This document shows positions 1 through 7,624 of a stretch of 20,627 nucleotides of DNA, piece by piece; the stretch's first letter is position 1, and every line of letters starts with the position of its first letter. The notes beneath the pieces are model-generated. The model had not been told where the DNA came from, ran no database searches, and was given only the letters and a program-made list of their open reading frames with translations. A program made the translations under genes and the position numbers. The stretch comes from Nitriliruptoraceae bacterium. GTDB lineage: Bacteria > Actinomycetota > Nitriliruptoria > Nitriliruptorales > Nitriliruptoraceae. Location of the stretch: the NCBI GenBank assembly GCA_007117945.1, contig SKTN01000388.1, forward strand, positions 1 to 20,627. Direction: 5' to 3'.

Positions 1-696
1 CCCCAGCCCGACCAGGGCCACCAACAGGACCAGCAGCAGCTCCTGGGCGCCGACCAGGGAACCGGTGGTCGCCAGGGCGCCGACGATGGCCAGGGCGACC
101 AGGGCCGTACCCAGCACGATCCGCAGGGGCGAGGTGGGGGCCGCCGCGGCACGGCGCACCGCCCCCGAGGCGCCCTGGCCCGCCAGCTGGGTCCACGCGT
201 TGCGGTCGTCGGCGTCGGCCCGTGCCCACAGCACGGCGGAGCCCGCGGCGAGGAGGGCGATGGGGCCCACGATCTCATCGCCGAACCACACGCCCACCGC
301 CCGCAGCAGCAGCAGGACGCCGAGCACGATCAGCGCGAGGGCCACGCCCTGCTGGCCGGTGACCCGACGTCGAGGTGGTGGGGTCGCGGCGGCGGCGGGC
401 AGCGCGGCCCACAGCACGCCGTAGAGGACCAGCCCGGCACCGCCCGCGAAGGCCAGCAGTGCGAAGGCGATGCGTACCAGCACGGGGTCGACGCCCAGGC
501 GCCACCCCAGCCCGGCGGCCACCCCGGCGACGACCCGGCCATGCTGCAGGCGGACCAGGCGGTCCGTGCCGCCACCGGGGGGAGCTGCCGGGGGTGCAGG
601 TGGCGGGACGTGCCGCGGGTGGCCGCCGTCCGCACCGCCGGCGTTGCCGGCGGTGCGGACGGCGGCCTGGTGGGCGTCGCGGGGCTGGTCGTCCAT
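1..696 (-). CDS. PspC-domain membrane protein, 3' end outside window (probable sensor histidine kinase)
   Basis: The frame runs from ATG at 696 to the window edge without a stop, giving 232 residues. A Pro/Gly-rich N-terminus (1-43) is followed by a PspC domain (about 45-100): the segment GRVVAGVAAGLGWRLGVDP is the family hallmark, then a membrane helix near 75-99. Further hydrophobic helices lie near 117-138, 143-158, 191-213 and 219-232. In actinobacteria, PspC followed by several helices is the usual N-terminus of an envelope-sensing histidine kinase whose catalytic part follows. That part is outside the window, so the kinase assignment is inference from architecture. It is divergent from the next PspC gene, which fits a sensor-target pair. 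A plain PspC membrane protein without kinase is the alternative. Confidence 0.8.
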   Translation of the reverse strand, partial: MDDQPRDAHQAAVRTAGNAGGADGGHPRHVPPPAPPAAPPGGGTDRLVRLQHGRVVAGVAAGLGWRLGVDPVLVRIAFALLAFAGGAGLVLYGVLWAALPAAAATPPPRRRVTGQQGVALALIVLGVLLLLRAVGVWFGDEIVGPIALLAAGSAVLWARADADDRNAWTQLAGQGASGAVRRAAAAPTSPLRIVLGTALVALAIVGALATTGSLVGAQELLLVLLVALVGLG

Positions 697-697
697 A

Positions 698-801
698 CCC
701 CGATGGTCGCACAGCACCGTCGCCGATGGCACCTGGGAGCCCCACCGGGTGGCACCGGGGGACTCAGGGTCGGACCAGGGTGGTCCCCGATGCCATCGGG
801 G
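698..801. promoter_or_regulatory. Divergent promoter region with repeated CCATCGGGG element
   Basis: The 118 bases between the two PspC genes hold CCATCGGGG just before the left gene's ATG (698-706, read leftward) and again at 793-801 read rightward. The second copy is half of a 17-base palindrome at 785-801 (CCCCGAT, GCC, ATCGGGG) directly upstream of the right gene's ribosome binding site. A shared element in both leaders suggests a common regulator or an RNA hairpin; binding is not shown by sequence alone. Confidence 0.3.
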
Positions 802-814
802 CGGAGGAGGGCGC

Positions 815-2305
815 ATGCTGGCAGCACCAGGTCGGTACGCGCCGGCCCACGACGCCCCGAGGTCCACGATGTCCGCCCAGCAGCACCCCCAGCCGACCCC
901 GACCGCCCCCGGTCGCCCGCCGCTGCGCCGCCCCCGGGAGGGACGGATCCTGGCGGGTGTCGCCGCGGGCCTCGCGGACCACCTCGGCTGGGACGTCGCC
1001 CTGGTCCGCCTGCTCGTGGTGGTCGGCACCCTGGTCACCCAGGGTCTGGGCCTGCTGGTGTACCTGGTCGCCGCCCTGCTGATCCCGGCCGCCGAGCCCG
1101 ACGCCCCCCGCCCCGTCGCCACACGGGCAGGTGCACAGGTGGGCGGTCGACCCCCCCTGTTCTGGCTGGGGGTGGGCCTGCTCGTGGTCGGTGGGTGGTG
1201 GCTGCTGGCCGTCACCCCGATGCGGTTCGGGCTGTTCCCCGGCGTGTCCCTCGGCTCCCTGGCCGCGCCCCTGCTGCTGATCGGGCTGGGGCTGGCGTTG
1301 TGGGTCACCGGCGACCGCGACCAGGTGGCGGGCCCGCGTGCCGATCGGCCCGGCGCTCCCCCTCCCGCCTTCGCCCCCGCTGCTGCCAGGACCTCGGCGA
1401 CCACAGCTGCCGCCGGCACCCCCGTCACATCACCCCAGGAGAGCCCCATGGAGACCACCGTTCCGTCCGATACGACCGCCACCGGCCCGACCAGCGGCTC
1501 GGCAGCCAGCGCCGGCTGGGGCCAGCCGCCGGCCGGTGACCACGGCGACCGCACCTCCGGGCCCGGGGCCGTGCCTCCGGGGCCCCCACCCCAGCCGCCG
1601 GCCGCCGGCGGCCAGGGCGGGGACTGGACGCCGCCACCGGCGCCGGACCGGGACGACCACGTGCTGGGACGTGCCACCGTCGGGCTGATGCTCGTGACCG
1701 TCGGCATCCTGTGGACGCTGCGCCTGGCGGGTGTGCTCACGATCGGGTTCGGACAGCTGCTGGCGGCCGCCCTGCTCGTCGTCGGGATCGGGCTGCTGGT
1801 GGGTGCGGTCGCCGGCCGTGGCCGGGGTCTGATCTGGCTGGGGGTGGTGCTGCTGCCCTTCGTGCTCGTGGCCCAGGTCTCGGCCAACGGCTGGATGGGG
1901 CCGGTGCCCATGATCAGCACGGACAGCACCGCCGCCGGTGAGCTGCGGCTGACACCCACCGACCTCGACGAACTGGAGTCGAGCTACGAGCTCGGTGCCG
2001 GCTCGATGCGTCTCGACCTCACACAGCTGCCCTGGGACGGCGAGGCGATCGACCTGGAGATCTCCGTCGGGGCGGGTGAGGTCCGTGTCACCGTTCCCGA
2101 CGACATCGACGTCGCCGCGGAGGGCAGCGTCGGCATCGGCCAGATCCGGATCCTCGACCGCAGCGCCGGTGGGCTCGGCGTGGGGGACATCAGCACCACC
2201 GTGGAGGTCGAGGATCCCCGCGGGAGCCTGCAGCTGGATCTCAGCGCCGGGCTCGGCGAGATCCGCGTCGAACAGGCGCCCGCGCGGGTCGGCGCGGGGG
2301 GCTGA
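815..2305 (+). CDS. PspC-domain protein with LiaF-like C-terminal domain
   Basis: The protein is 496 residues from ATG 815, preceded by overlapping GGAGG sites at 803-810. A second possible start is ATG 869 (478 residues, beginning MSAQQ) with a weaker GAGGT site. From the second start the order is PspC domain at about 18-75 (EGRILAGVAAGLADHLGWD plus a helix), two more helices near 95-135, a long Pro/Gly/Thr-rich linker at about 150-240, three helices near 255-315, and a C-terminal beta-rich domain rich in the pattern L-x-I-S-V-G-A-G-E, as in the LiaF/DUF2154 family. PspC and LiaF proteins sense or modulate envelope stress at the membrane. It is divergent from another PspC gene and followed by a small membrane protein, suggesting a stress-response locus. 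Family assignment is firm; its precise role is inferred. Confidence 0.85.
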   Translation: MLAAPGRYAPAHDAPRSTMSAQQHPQPTPTAPGRPPLRRPREGRILAGVAAGLADHLGWDVALVRLLVVVGTLVTQGLGLLVYLVAALLIPAAEPDAPRPVATRAGAQVGGRPPLFWLGVGLLVVGGWWLLAVTPMRFGLFPGVSLGSLAAPLLLIGLGLALWVTGDRDQVAGPRADRPGAPPPAFAPAAARTSATTAAAGTPVTSPQESPMETTVPSDTTATGPTSGSAASAGWGQPPAGDHGDRTSGPGAVPPGPPPQPPAAGGQGGDWTPPPAPDRDDHVLGRATVGLMLVTVGILWTLRLAGVLTIGFGQLLAAALLVVGIGLLVGAVAGRGRGLIWLGVVLLPFVLVAQVSANGWMGPVPMISTDSTAAGELRLTPTDLDELESSYELGAGSMRLDLTQLPWDGEAIDLEISVGAGEVRVTVPDDIDVAAEGSVGIGQIRILDRSAGGLGVGDISTTVEVEDPRGSLQLDLSAGLGEIRVEQAPARVGAGG

Positions 2306-2442
2306 CCCGCAGCTGCCGTCGTCCCGCCCCGGCGCACCGGCCCACCGCCGCAGCCCACCGCCCCGCGCGAACGCCCCGATCTCCCGCACCCACCGACCAC
2401 CACAGCTGCACCCACCGCCGACACCGGCACCGGAGGACCACG
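2306..2442 (+). other. C-rich, G-poor spacer (possible Rho-loading leader)
   Basis: This 137-base gap is strongly biased to C over G on the transcribed sense strand, especially 2335-2430, with many CCAC and CACC repeats and no hairpin of note. Such C>G stretches are typical of Rho utilisation sites, but the bias could equally be unconstrained spacer. Confidence 0.2.
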
Positions 2443-2706
2443 ATGGAACGCCACCCTCTCGACCTCGTCTCCCTGACCGCGGGGCTCGTCTTCACCCTCG
2501 CCGCACTCATCACGCTCACCGGGGCCGTCAGCCTCGGCGTCGACGACCTGCGCTGGATCGGCCCGGGCCTGCTGGTCCTGTTCGGGGTCGTGCTGGTCGC
2601 CACCTCGGTGTCGAAGCGCTCGGACCACCAGGCCGACGCTGACGCCCGCCACGACGCCAACGACGACGCGCCCAGGGACGCCACCGTGGACCGCGGTTCG
2701 GCCTGA
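2443..2706 (+). CDS. Small two-helix membrane protein of unknown function
   Basis: The product is 87 residues from ATG 2443, with GGAGG at about 2432-2436 as ribosome binding site. Two hydrophobic helices are visible, at residues about 9-29 (LTAGLVFTLAALITLTGAV) and 35-56 (DLRWIGPGLLVLFGVVLVATS), followed by a charged tail rich in Asp, His and Ala (58-87). No catalytic motif is seen. Small two-helix proteins of this kind commonly follow PspC/LiaF genes in actinobacteria, so a part in the same envelope locus is plausible, but I do not recognise a named family. The good ribosome binding site, hydrophobic pattern and strong hairpin just downstream support it as a real gene. Confidence 0.7.
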   Translation: MERHPLDLVSLTAGLVFTLAALITLTGAVSLGVDDLRWIGPGLLVLFGVVLVATSVSKRSDHQADADARHDANDDAPRDATVDRGSA

Positions 2707-2730
2707 GCGCAGACCCCGACGATCCGGGGT

Positions 2731-2764
2731 GGTCGGCTCCTGGGCTCCTGCCCAGGAGCCGACC
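2731..2764 (+). terminator. Strong hairpin terminator after the PspC locus
   Basis: A perfect 15-base-pair stem (2731-2745 with 2750-2764) with a TCCT loop lies 24 bases after the small membrane protein gene. No T-run follows, as is common for high-GC actinobacterial terminators. Confidence 0.65.
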
Positions 2765-3049
2765 CGATTCGCGACGCCCCGGCGGAGCGGCGCTCCAGGT
2801 GGGGTCGATCCCCGGGCCCTGGCCCAGCTCCGTGCCACCCGCGGTGGGGCAACCGGGAGCAGGTAGCCGCAAGCCGGGGTGGGTAGGGTGCCGACCGCGG
2901 CCGCCGGACCCGACGGCCGACGGAGCACCGAGCGCTCCGAGCAGCCACGACGCCACCCGCCACCGACCGGCCACGCCCGCCCGGGGACCGCGACCGACGC
3001 CTCCCCCCGCGCGGCCACCGGTCGCCGGGAGGCAGGCAAGGACGACGGC
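2765..3049 (+). promoter_or_regulatory. purA upstream region
   Basis: About 285 bases with no convincing gene. A TAGGGT box at 2884-2889 is a possible -10 element and would give a leader of about 150 bases. The leader is C-rich from about 2940 to 3010. The purA frame stays open to the left, but the extra residues are Arg/Pro/Thr-rich and unlike PurA, so they are not taken as coding. No known riboswitch was recognised. Confidence 0.3.
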
Positions 3050-4351
3050 GTGCCCGCGACCATCATCGTCGGTGCTCAGTGGGGGGACGAGGGCAAGGGC
3101 AAGGCCACGGACCTGCTGGCCGACACCACCGACCTCGTCGTCCGCTACCAGGGCGGCAACAACGCCGGTCACACCGTCATCGTCGGGGACCGGATCTTCA
3201 AGCTGCACCTGATCCCCAGCGGGATCCTCTACCCCCACGTCACCCCGGTGATCGCCGACGGTGTGGTGGTCGACCCCAAGGTGATGCTGGAGGAGCTCGA
3301 CGGGCTCGAGCTGCGGGGCCTCGACCCCTTCGCTCGGGTCAAGGTGTCGGGCAACGCCCACCTGATCATGCCCTACCACCGCGAGCTCGACCTGCTGATC
3401 GAGCGGCGGCTCGGCAAGGCCAACCTCGGCACCACCAAGCGCGGCATCGGCCCCGCGTACGCCGACAAGGCGTCGCGGGTGGGCCTGCGCTTCCAGGACC
3501 TGTTCGACGAGAAGATCTTCCGGCAGAAGCTCGAGGCGGCGCTGCACCACAAAAACGAGCAGCTCGCCAAGATCTACAACCGCCTGCCCATGGACCTCGA
3601 GGAGATCGCGACGGAGTACCTCGGCTACGCCGAACGGCTGCGGCCCCTGCTGGCCGATACCACCGACCTGATCCACACCTCCCTGGAGGCCGGCGAGCAC
3701 ATCATCCTCGAGGGTGCCCAGGGGACCCTGCTCGACCTCGACCACGGCACCTACCCCTTCGTGACCTCCTCCAACCCCGTCGCCGGTGGTGCCCTGACCG
3801 GTGCGGGTCTCGGTCCGAAGCACGTCGACCGGGTCATCGGGATCACCAAGGCCTACGTCACCCGGGTCGGCACGGGGCCCTTCCCCACCGAGCTGTTCGA
3901 TGACGTCGCTGCGCGCATGACCGACGTCGGCGGGGAGTACGGGACCACCACGGGGCGCCGCCGTCGGGTGGGCTGGTTCGACGCGGTCCTCGCCCGCTAC
4001 GCGAACCGGGTCAACGGTTTCACCGACATCTTCCTCACCAAGCTCGACGTGCTGGGCGAGTTCGAGACGCTGAAGGTCGCCACCGCCTACCGCTACGACG
4101 GCGAGACCTACACCCACTTCCCACCGCACCAGTCGATCTTCCACCACGCCGAGCCGGTGTACGAGGAGGTCCCGGGCTGGGGCAGCGACATCACCGAGGT
4201 GGAGCGCTACCAGGACCTGCCCCGCGAGGCCCGCGACTACATCGACCTGCTCGAGGAGCAGTCCCACACCCCGATCACCTGGGTGTCCATCGGCCCCAAG
4301 CGCTCCCAGACCCTGGTGCGTCGCGACGTACCCCTGGTGCCCGGCCCCTGA
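3050..4351 (+). CDS. purA: Adenylosuccinate synthetase
   Basis: PurA joins IMP and aspartate using GTP to make adenylosuccinate, the first committed step from IMP to AMP, in the cytoplasm. The product is 433 residues from GTG 3050, the usual family length (about 430). This start puts the P-loop-like GDEGKGK at residues 12-18 and places Asp13 and His41 (in QGGNNAGHTV) at the numbers of the catalytic residues of the E. coli enzyme. Further family signatures are NLGTTKRGIGPAYADK, LEGAQGTLLDLDHGTYPFVTSSN and GTTTGRRRRVGWFDA. An AAGGA site at 3038-3042 lies seven bases before GTG. It stands alone between two hairpins, with a convergent lipase gene to its right. Confidence 0.97.
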   Translation: MPATIIVGAQWGDEGKGKATDLLADTTDLVVRYQGGNNAGHTVIVGDRIFKLHLIPSGILYPHVTPVIADGVVVDPKVMLEELDGLELRGLDPFARVKVSGNAHLIMPYHRELDLLIERRLGKANLGTTKRGIGPAYADKASRVGLRFQDLFDEKIFRQKLEAALHHKNEQLAKIYNRLPMDLEEIATEYLGYAERLRPLLADTTDLIHTSLEAGEHIILEGAQGTLLDLDHGTYPFVTSSNPVAGGALTGAGLGPKHVDRVIGITKAYVTRVGTGPFPTELFDDVAARMTDVGGEYGTTTGRRRRVGWFDAVLARYANRVNGFTDIFLTKLDVLGEFETLKVATAYRYDGETYTHFPPHQSIFHHAEPVYEEVPGWGSDITEVERYQDLPREARDYIDLLEEQSHTPITWVSIGPKRSQTLVRRDVPLVPGP

Positions 4352-4375
4352 CCGCCACCGGCAGTGGCGGGTCAG
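4348..4375. terminator. Bidirectional hairpin overlapping both stop codons
   Basis: CTGACC-GCCAC (4348-4358) pairs with GTGGC-GGGTCAG (4364-4375) with one bulged G and a five-base loop. The stem contains the stop codon of purA (4349-4351) and that of the convergent lipase gene (4372-4374), so it can terminate both transcripts. Confidence 0.6.
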
Positions 4376-5250
4376 CCGGGCGCACCCGGCTGGCCGGTTG
4401 GCGCGTCCAGGTGCTCGTCGAGGTAGTCGCTCGTCGCCTCGTAGGCGGCGGCGATGCGCTCACCGACCCGCGAGAGGTCCCGGTAGCGCAGCTGCGAGGG
4501 GTCCCCGGGGTCCATCGGGTCCCCGGTGGGCAGCACGTGGACGTCCACCTCGTCCGCAGCGGCCGCCAACTCCTCCACGAAGCGGTGGCGCCGGGCGATC
4601 TCGAAGGCGACGGTGCCCACCTGCCAGGGCCGGGTCGGCACGGTGAGCGGGTGCTCGACCCGGCCGACCTGGAGCACGTGGATCACCTCCGCACCGAGCT
4701 CCACGGCCCGGCCCACGGGGATCGAGTCGACCAGCCCGCCGTCGAGGTGGTGCTCCCCCTCCACCTCGACGGGGGGCAGCAGGCCGGGGACGGCGGTGGA
4801 GGCCAGCAGTGCCGCGATGAGCTCACCGGAGTCGAACCAGCGGGCCGCGGCCCGCTCGATGCTGGCGGCGACGCACTGGAAGGGGACCACCAGCTCCTCG
4901 AAACGCCGCGCCGGCAGTGCGGTCATGATCAGCCGCCGCAGCCGGTGGTTGCTGTGCAGGTGGGTGCGCGTCCGGGCGAAGGTGCTGGCCTGCTCCAGCA
5001 GTGAGGCCTCGAAGGGGTTGTTGGCCTCCACGTTGGTCCACAGCCCGCACAACCGCTCGATCGCGCTGTCGGGGTCCGCAGCCAGGATCGCGCCGTTCAG
5101 GGCCCCGATCGAGGTCCCCAGGATGATGTCGGGGGTCACCTCGTGCTCGAGCAGGGCGCGGATCATCCCGACCTCGGCGGCGCCGTGGACGCCGCCACCA
5201 CCGAGCACGAAGGCGACCCGGCGTGCCCGGTCGGCGCTCGCCCTCGTCAC
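4372..5250 (-). CDS. Patatin-like phospholipase / RssA-type serine hydrolase
   Basis: The product is 292 residues from GTG 5250, with GGGAGG seven bases upstream. Patatin-like enzymes are acyl hydrolases with a Ser-Asp dyad. The oxyanion-hole glycines are in LGGGGVHGAAEVG (about residues 16-28), the nucleophile Ser is in GTSIG (about 44-48), and the catalytic Asp is in the DGG motif of HHLDGGLVDSIP (near residue 169). All three are intact, so activity is likely; the lipid substrate cannot be read from sequence. No signal peptide is seen, so it should be cytoplasmic or membrane-associated. The C-terminal region, from about residue 205, is helical and charged. It is divergent from purD, and their promoters share a mirrored element. 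Confidence 0.9.
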   Translation of the reverse strand: MTRASADRARRVAFVLGGGGVHGAAEVGMIRALLEHEVTPDIILGTSIGALNGAILAADPDSAIERLCGLWTNVEANNPFEASLLEQASTFARTRTHLHSNHRLRRLIMTALPARRFEELVVPFQCVAASIERAAARWFDSGELIAALLASTAVPGLLPPVEVEGEHHLDGGLVDSIPVGRAVELGAEVIHVLQVGRVEHPLTVPTRPWQVGTVAFEIARRHRFVEELAAAADEVDVHVLPTGDPMDPGDPSQLRYRDLSRVGERIAAAYEATSDYLDEHLDAPTGQPGAPG

Positions 5251-5285
5251 TGCCGTGCCTCCCAGCCGGCGTCAGACCCGCGCTT

Positions 5286-5326
5286 GAGGCTACTGCGCGG
5301 GGGTGGCGGGGGACGGCACTAGCCTC
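5286..5326. promoter_or_regulatory. Mirrored divergent promoters for the lipase gene and purD
   Basis: TAGCCTC occurs at 5320-5326 on the plus strand and, inverted as GAGGCTA, at 5286-5292. Read outward, each gives a TAGCCT -10-like hexamer, one for purD (leader about 46 bases) and one for the lipase (leader about 29 bases). The same arrangement recurs at 10488-10530 between mog and purC. Confidence 0.45.
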
Positions 5327-5377
5327 GCGTCCGTCCCCCGGTCAGCGGGGGAGGTCAGCGGGTTTCGGAGGTGCGAG

Positions 5378-6646
5378 GTGGCACGCGATGTCCTGGTGCT
5401 CGGCGGTGGTGGTCGTGAGCACGTCCTGGCCTGGGCCCTGACCCGCTCGCCCTCGGTCGCCAAGGTCGTCACCGCGCCCGGCAACCCGGGTACCGCGGAG
5501 CTCGGTCCGACCCACGCCATCGACCCCACCGACCCCGACGCGGTCGCGGAGCTGGCGGCACGGCTCGGCGTGGACCTGGTCGTGGTCGGCCCCGAGGCGC
5601 CCCTGGTCGCCGGGGTCGTCGACGCCCTGGCCGCCCGGGACATCCCCGCCTTCGGACCCGTCGCCGACGCCGCCCGGATCGAGGGATCGAAGGCCTTCGC
5701 GAAGGCGATCATGGAGGCCGCGGGCGCCCCCACCGGTGGCGCCGTGGCCACGGGGGACCGTGACGCGGCCTACGCGGCTCTGGAGCGCTTCGGTCCCCCC
5801 TACGTGGTCAAGGCCGACGGGCTCGCCGCGGGCAAGGGCGTGCGCATCTGCACCGAGCTGGACGAGGCCCGCGACGCCGTGGACGACGCCCTGGTACGGG
5901 GCCTGTTCGGGGCGGCCGGCAGCCAGCTGGTGATCGAGGAGTTCCTCGACGGCCCGGAGCGCAGCGTGTTCGGCGTGTGCGACGGCACCGAGGTGGTCCT
6001 GCTCGAACCCGCCCAGGACTACAAGCGCGCCCTGGACGGCGACGCCGGCCTCAACACCGGCGGGATGGGCGCCTACACCCCGGTCCCCGGCTTCACCCTG
6101 TCGGAGGTCGACCACCTCGAGGACCTGGTGTTCCGTCCGGTGCTCCAGGAGCTCGCCGATCGCGGGACGCCCTACCGCGGGCTCCTCTACGCGGGGCTGG
6201 TGGAGACCACGGCGGGTCCGAAGCTGCTGGAGTTCAACGCCCGCTTCGGTGACCCGGAGACCCAGGCGATCCTGCCCCGCATCGGCGGGGACCTCGGCGA
6301 GCTGCTGTGGCAGGCCGCCACGGGCAGCGTCGCGGGCGCGGAGCTGTCCTGGCAGCAGCGGGCCGCGGTGACCGTCGTGCTGGCCTCCGGCGGCTACCCG
6401 GGCAGCTACCCGACGGGGGTGCCCATCCACGGGGTGGAGGCCGCCGCCGCGTTGCCGGACGTCGAGGTGTTCCACGCCGGGACCCGGCGCGAGGACGACC
6501 GGCTGGTGACGGCGGGCGGCCGGGTCCTGGCCGTCACCGCGCTCGGCGCCACCGTGGCCGCCGCGCGGGAGCAGGCCTACGAGGCGACGGACCTGATCGG
6601 CTTCGACGGGGTGCACCGGCGCAGTGACATCGCGGCGGGCGTGTGA
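5378..6646 (+). CDS. purD: Phosphoribosylamine--glycine ligase (GAR synthetase)
   Basis: PurD couples phosphoribosylamine to glycine with ATP, the second step of de novo purine synthesis. The product is 422 residues from GTG 5378, typical for the family. GGAGG at 5367-5371 sits six bases before the start. The N-terminal domain begins with VLVLGGGGREH (about residues 6-15). The ATP-grasp region contains VVKADGLAAGKGV, and the family signatures LNTGGMGAYTP and LEFNARFGDPE (metal and ATP binding) are intact. The C-terminal domain ends near GFDGVHRRSDI. The stop overlaps the start of the following methyltransferase gene, so the two are probably co-transcribed. The other purine genes, purA and purC, lie nearby but in separate units. 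Confidence 0.97.
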   Translation: MARDVLVLGGGGREHVLAWALTRSPSVAKVVTAPGNPGTAELGPTHAIDPTDPDAVAELAARLGVDLVVVGPEAPLVAGVVDALAARDIPAFGPVADAARIEGSKAFAKAIMEAAGAPTGGAVATGDRDAAYAALERFGPPYVVKADGLAAGKGVRICTELDEARDAVDDALVRGLFGAAGSQLVIEEFLDGPERSVFGVCDGTEVVLLEPAQDYKRALDGDAGLNTGGMGAYTPVPGFTLSEVDHLEDLVFRPVLQELADRGTPYRGLLYAGLVETTAGPKLLEFNARFGDPETQAILPRIGGDLGELLWQAATGSVAGAELSWQQRAAVTVVLASGGYPGSYPTGVPIHGVEAAAALPDVEVFHAGTRREDDRLVTAGGRVLAVTALGATVAAAREQAYEATDLIGFDGVHRRSDIAAGV

Positions 6647-7263
6647 GCGAGGCAGCGACGATGGATGCCGGCAGCTGGGACGAGCGCTACCGCGATCGCG
6701 AGCTCGTGTGGTCCGCTGGACCCAACGCCGCTGTCGCGGCTGAGCTCGCCGACCATCCGACCGGCCGAGCCTTGGACCTGGCCGCCGGTGAGGGGCGCAA
6801 CGCCCTGTGGCTCGCCGAGCAGGGCTTCGAGGTGGAGGCGGTCGAGTTCTCGCAGGTGGCCATCGACAAGGGCCGGGAGCTGGCGGCACACCGGGGGGTC
6901 GAGGTCACCTTCACCCTCGGCGACCTCACTGCCCCCCTCGACCTCGCGCCCGCCGACCTGGTCCTGATCGCCTACCTGCACCTGCCCCGGGCCACGGAGC
7001 GCGCCGTCCTCAGGCGTGCGGCGGGTTGGGTCGCGCCGGGTGGCACGTTCCTGCTGGTGGGCCACGCCCGTCGCAACCTCACCGAGGGGGTCGGGGGCCC
7101 GCCCGACCCGGAGCTGCTCCCCACCCCGCAGGAGCTCACCGCGGCGCTGGAGGGCACCGGGCTCACCCTGGAGCGGGCCGAGGAGATCACCCGCGAGGTC
7201 GAGGTGGACGGGGCGGCGCGCACGGCGATCGACGTCCTGGTCCGCGCGCACCGTCCGGCCTGA
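6643..7263 (+). CDS. Class I SAM-dependent methyltransferase
   Basis: The product is 206 residues from GTG 6643, which overlaps the purD stop by four bases (GTGA); ATG 6661 is an alternative start six codons later. Motif I of the SAM fold is DLAAGEGRNALWLAEQGFEV, followed by the acidic end of strand 2 (VEFSQVAIDKG) and by GDLTAPLDLAPADLVLIAYLHL as motifs II/III. The short single-domain form resembles the TehB/thiopurine methyltransferase-like group. No substrate-recognition domain is visible, so the substrate is unknown. Translational coupling to purD suggests co-expression but need not mean a purine role. Confidence 0.85.
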   Translation: MSEAATMDAGSWDERYRDRELVWSAGPNAAVAAELADHPTGRALDLAAGEGRNALWLAEQGFEVEAVEFSQVAIDKGRELAAHRGVEVTFTLGDLTAPLDLAPADLVLIAYLHLPRATERAVLRRAAGWVAPGGTFLLVGHARRNLTEGVGGPPDPELLPTPQELTAALEGTGLTLERAEEITREVEVDGAARTAIDVLVRAHRPA

Positions 7264-7288
7264 CGGGTCACCGCCGGGCCTGCGGGGC

Positions 7289-7624
7289 TCACCGCTCGAC
7301 GGGCAGCTCCTCGTTCACCCACTCGATGATGCCGCCCTGTACGTCCAGCACGTCGGTGAAGCCCAGCTCCGCCAGCAGCGCGTGGAGGTTGCCGCTGCGG
7401 TTGCCTGACCGGCAGTACAGCAGTACCGGCGCTGCCGGGTCGAGCTCTGCGAGCTCGTCGCGGAGCCGGGGACCGTAGAAATCGATGTTGACCGCCCCGG
7501 GCAGGTGGGCCTGGATGAACTCCGGTGCCGTGCGCACGTCCAGCACGACCGCTGCCGGGTCGTCGAGCCGGGGTGCCGCCTCGCGGGCCGGGACCGCCCG
7601 GATGCCTTCGCCGTCCTCGTTCAT
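7289..7624 (-). CDS. Single-domain rhodanese, likely sulfur donor for molybdopterin synthase
   Basis: The product is 111 residues from ATG 7624 with GAGGAG five bases upstream. It is one rhodanese domain: VVLDVRTAPEFIQAHLPGAVNI (about residues 26-47) and the active-site loop CRSGNRSG with catalytic Cys71. Rhodaneses carry sulfur as a cysteine persulfide. The ATG overlaps the stop of the upstream fused moaD-moaE gene in an ATGA, indicating translational coupling. In eukaryotic MOCS3 a rhodanese domain transfers sulfur to the MoaD homologue. By analogy this protein may recharge the MoaD part of its neighbour, which is an inference from position. A general sulfurtransferase role remains possible. 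Confidence 0.88.
   Translation of the reverse strand: MNEDGEGIRAVPAREAAPRLDDPAAVVLDVRTAPEFIQAHLPGAVNIDFYGPRLRDELAELDPAAPVLLYCRSGNRSGNLHALLAELGFTDVLDVQGGIIEWVNEELPVER

Noticed and set aside
2879..3049. An N-terminal extension of PurA using the open frame upstream
   Set aside because: The added residues are Arg/Pro/Thr-rich and absent from PurA, while the GTG start has a good ribosome binding site and restores family numbering.
2528..4267. A 579-codon open frame opposite purA
   Set aside because: It is a GC-driven mirror of purA's codon bias; purA has all its family motifs and this frame resembles no protein family.
5342..6889. A 515-codon open frame opposite purD and the methyltransferase
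   Set aside because: It spans two well-supported genes on the other strand and its Arg/Gly/His-rich translation has no recognisable motif.
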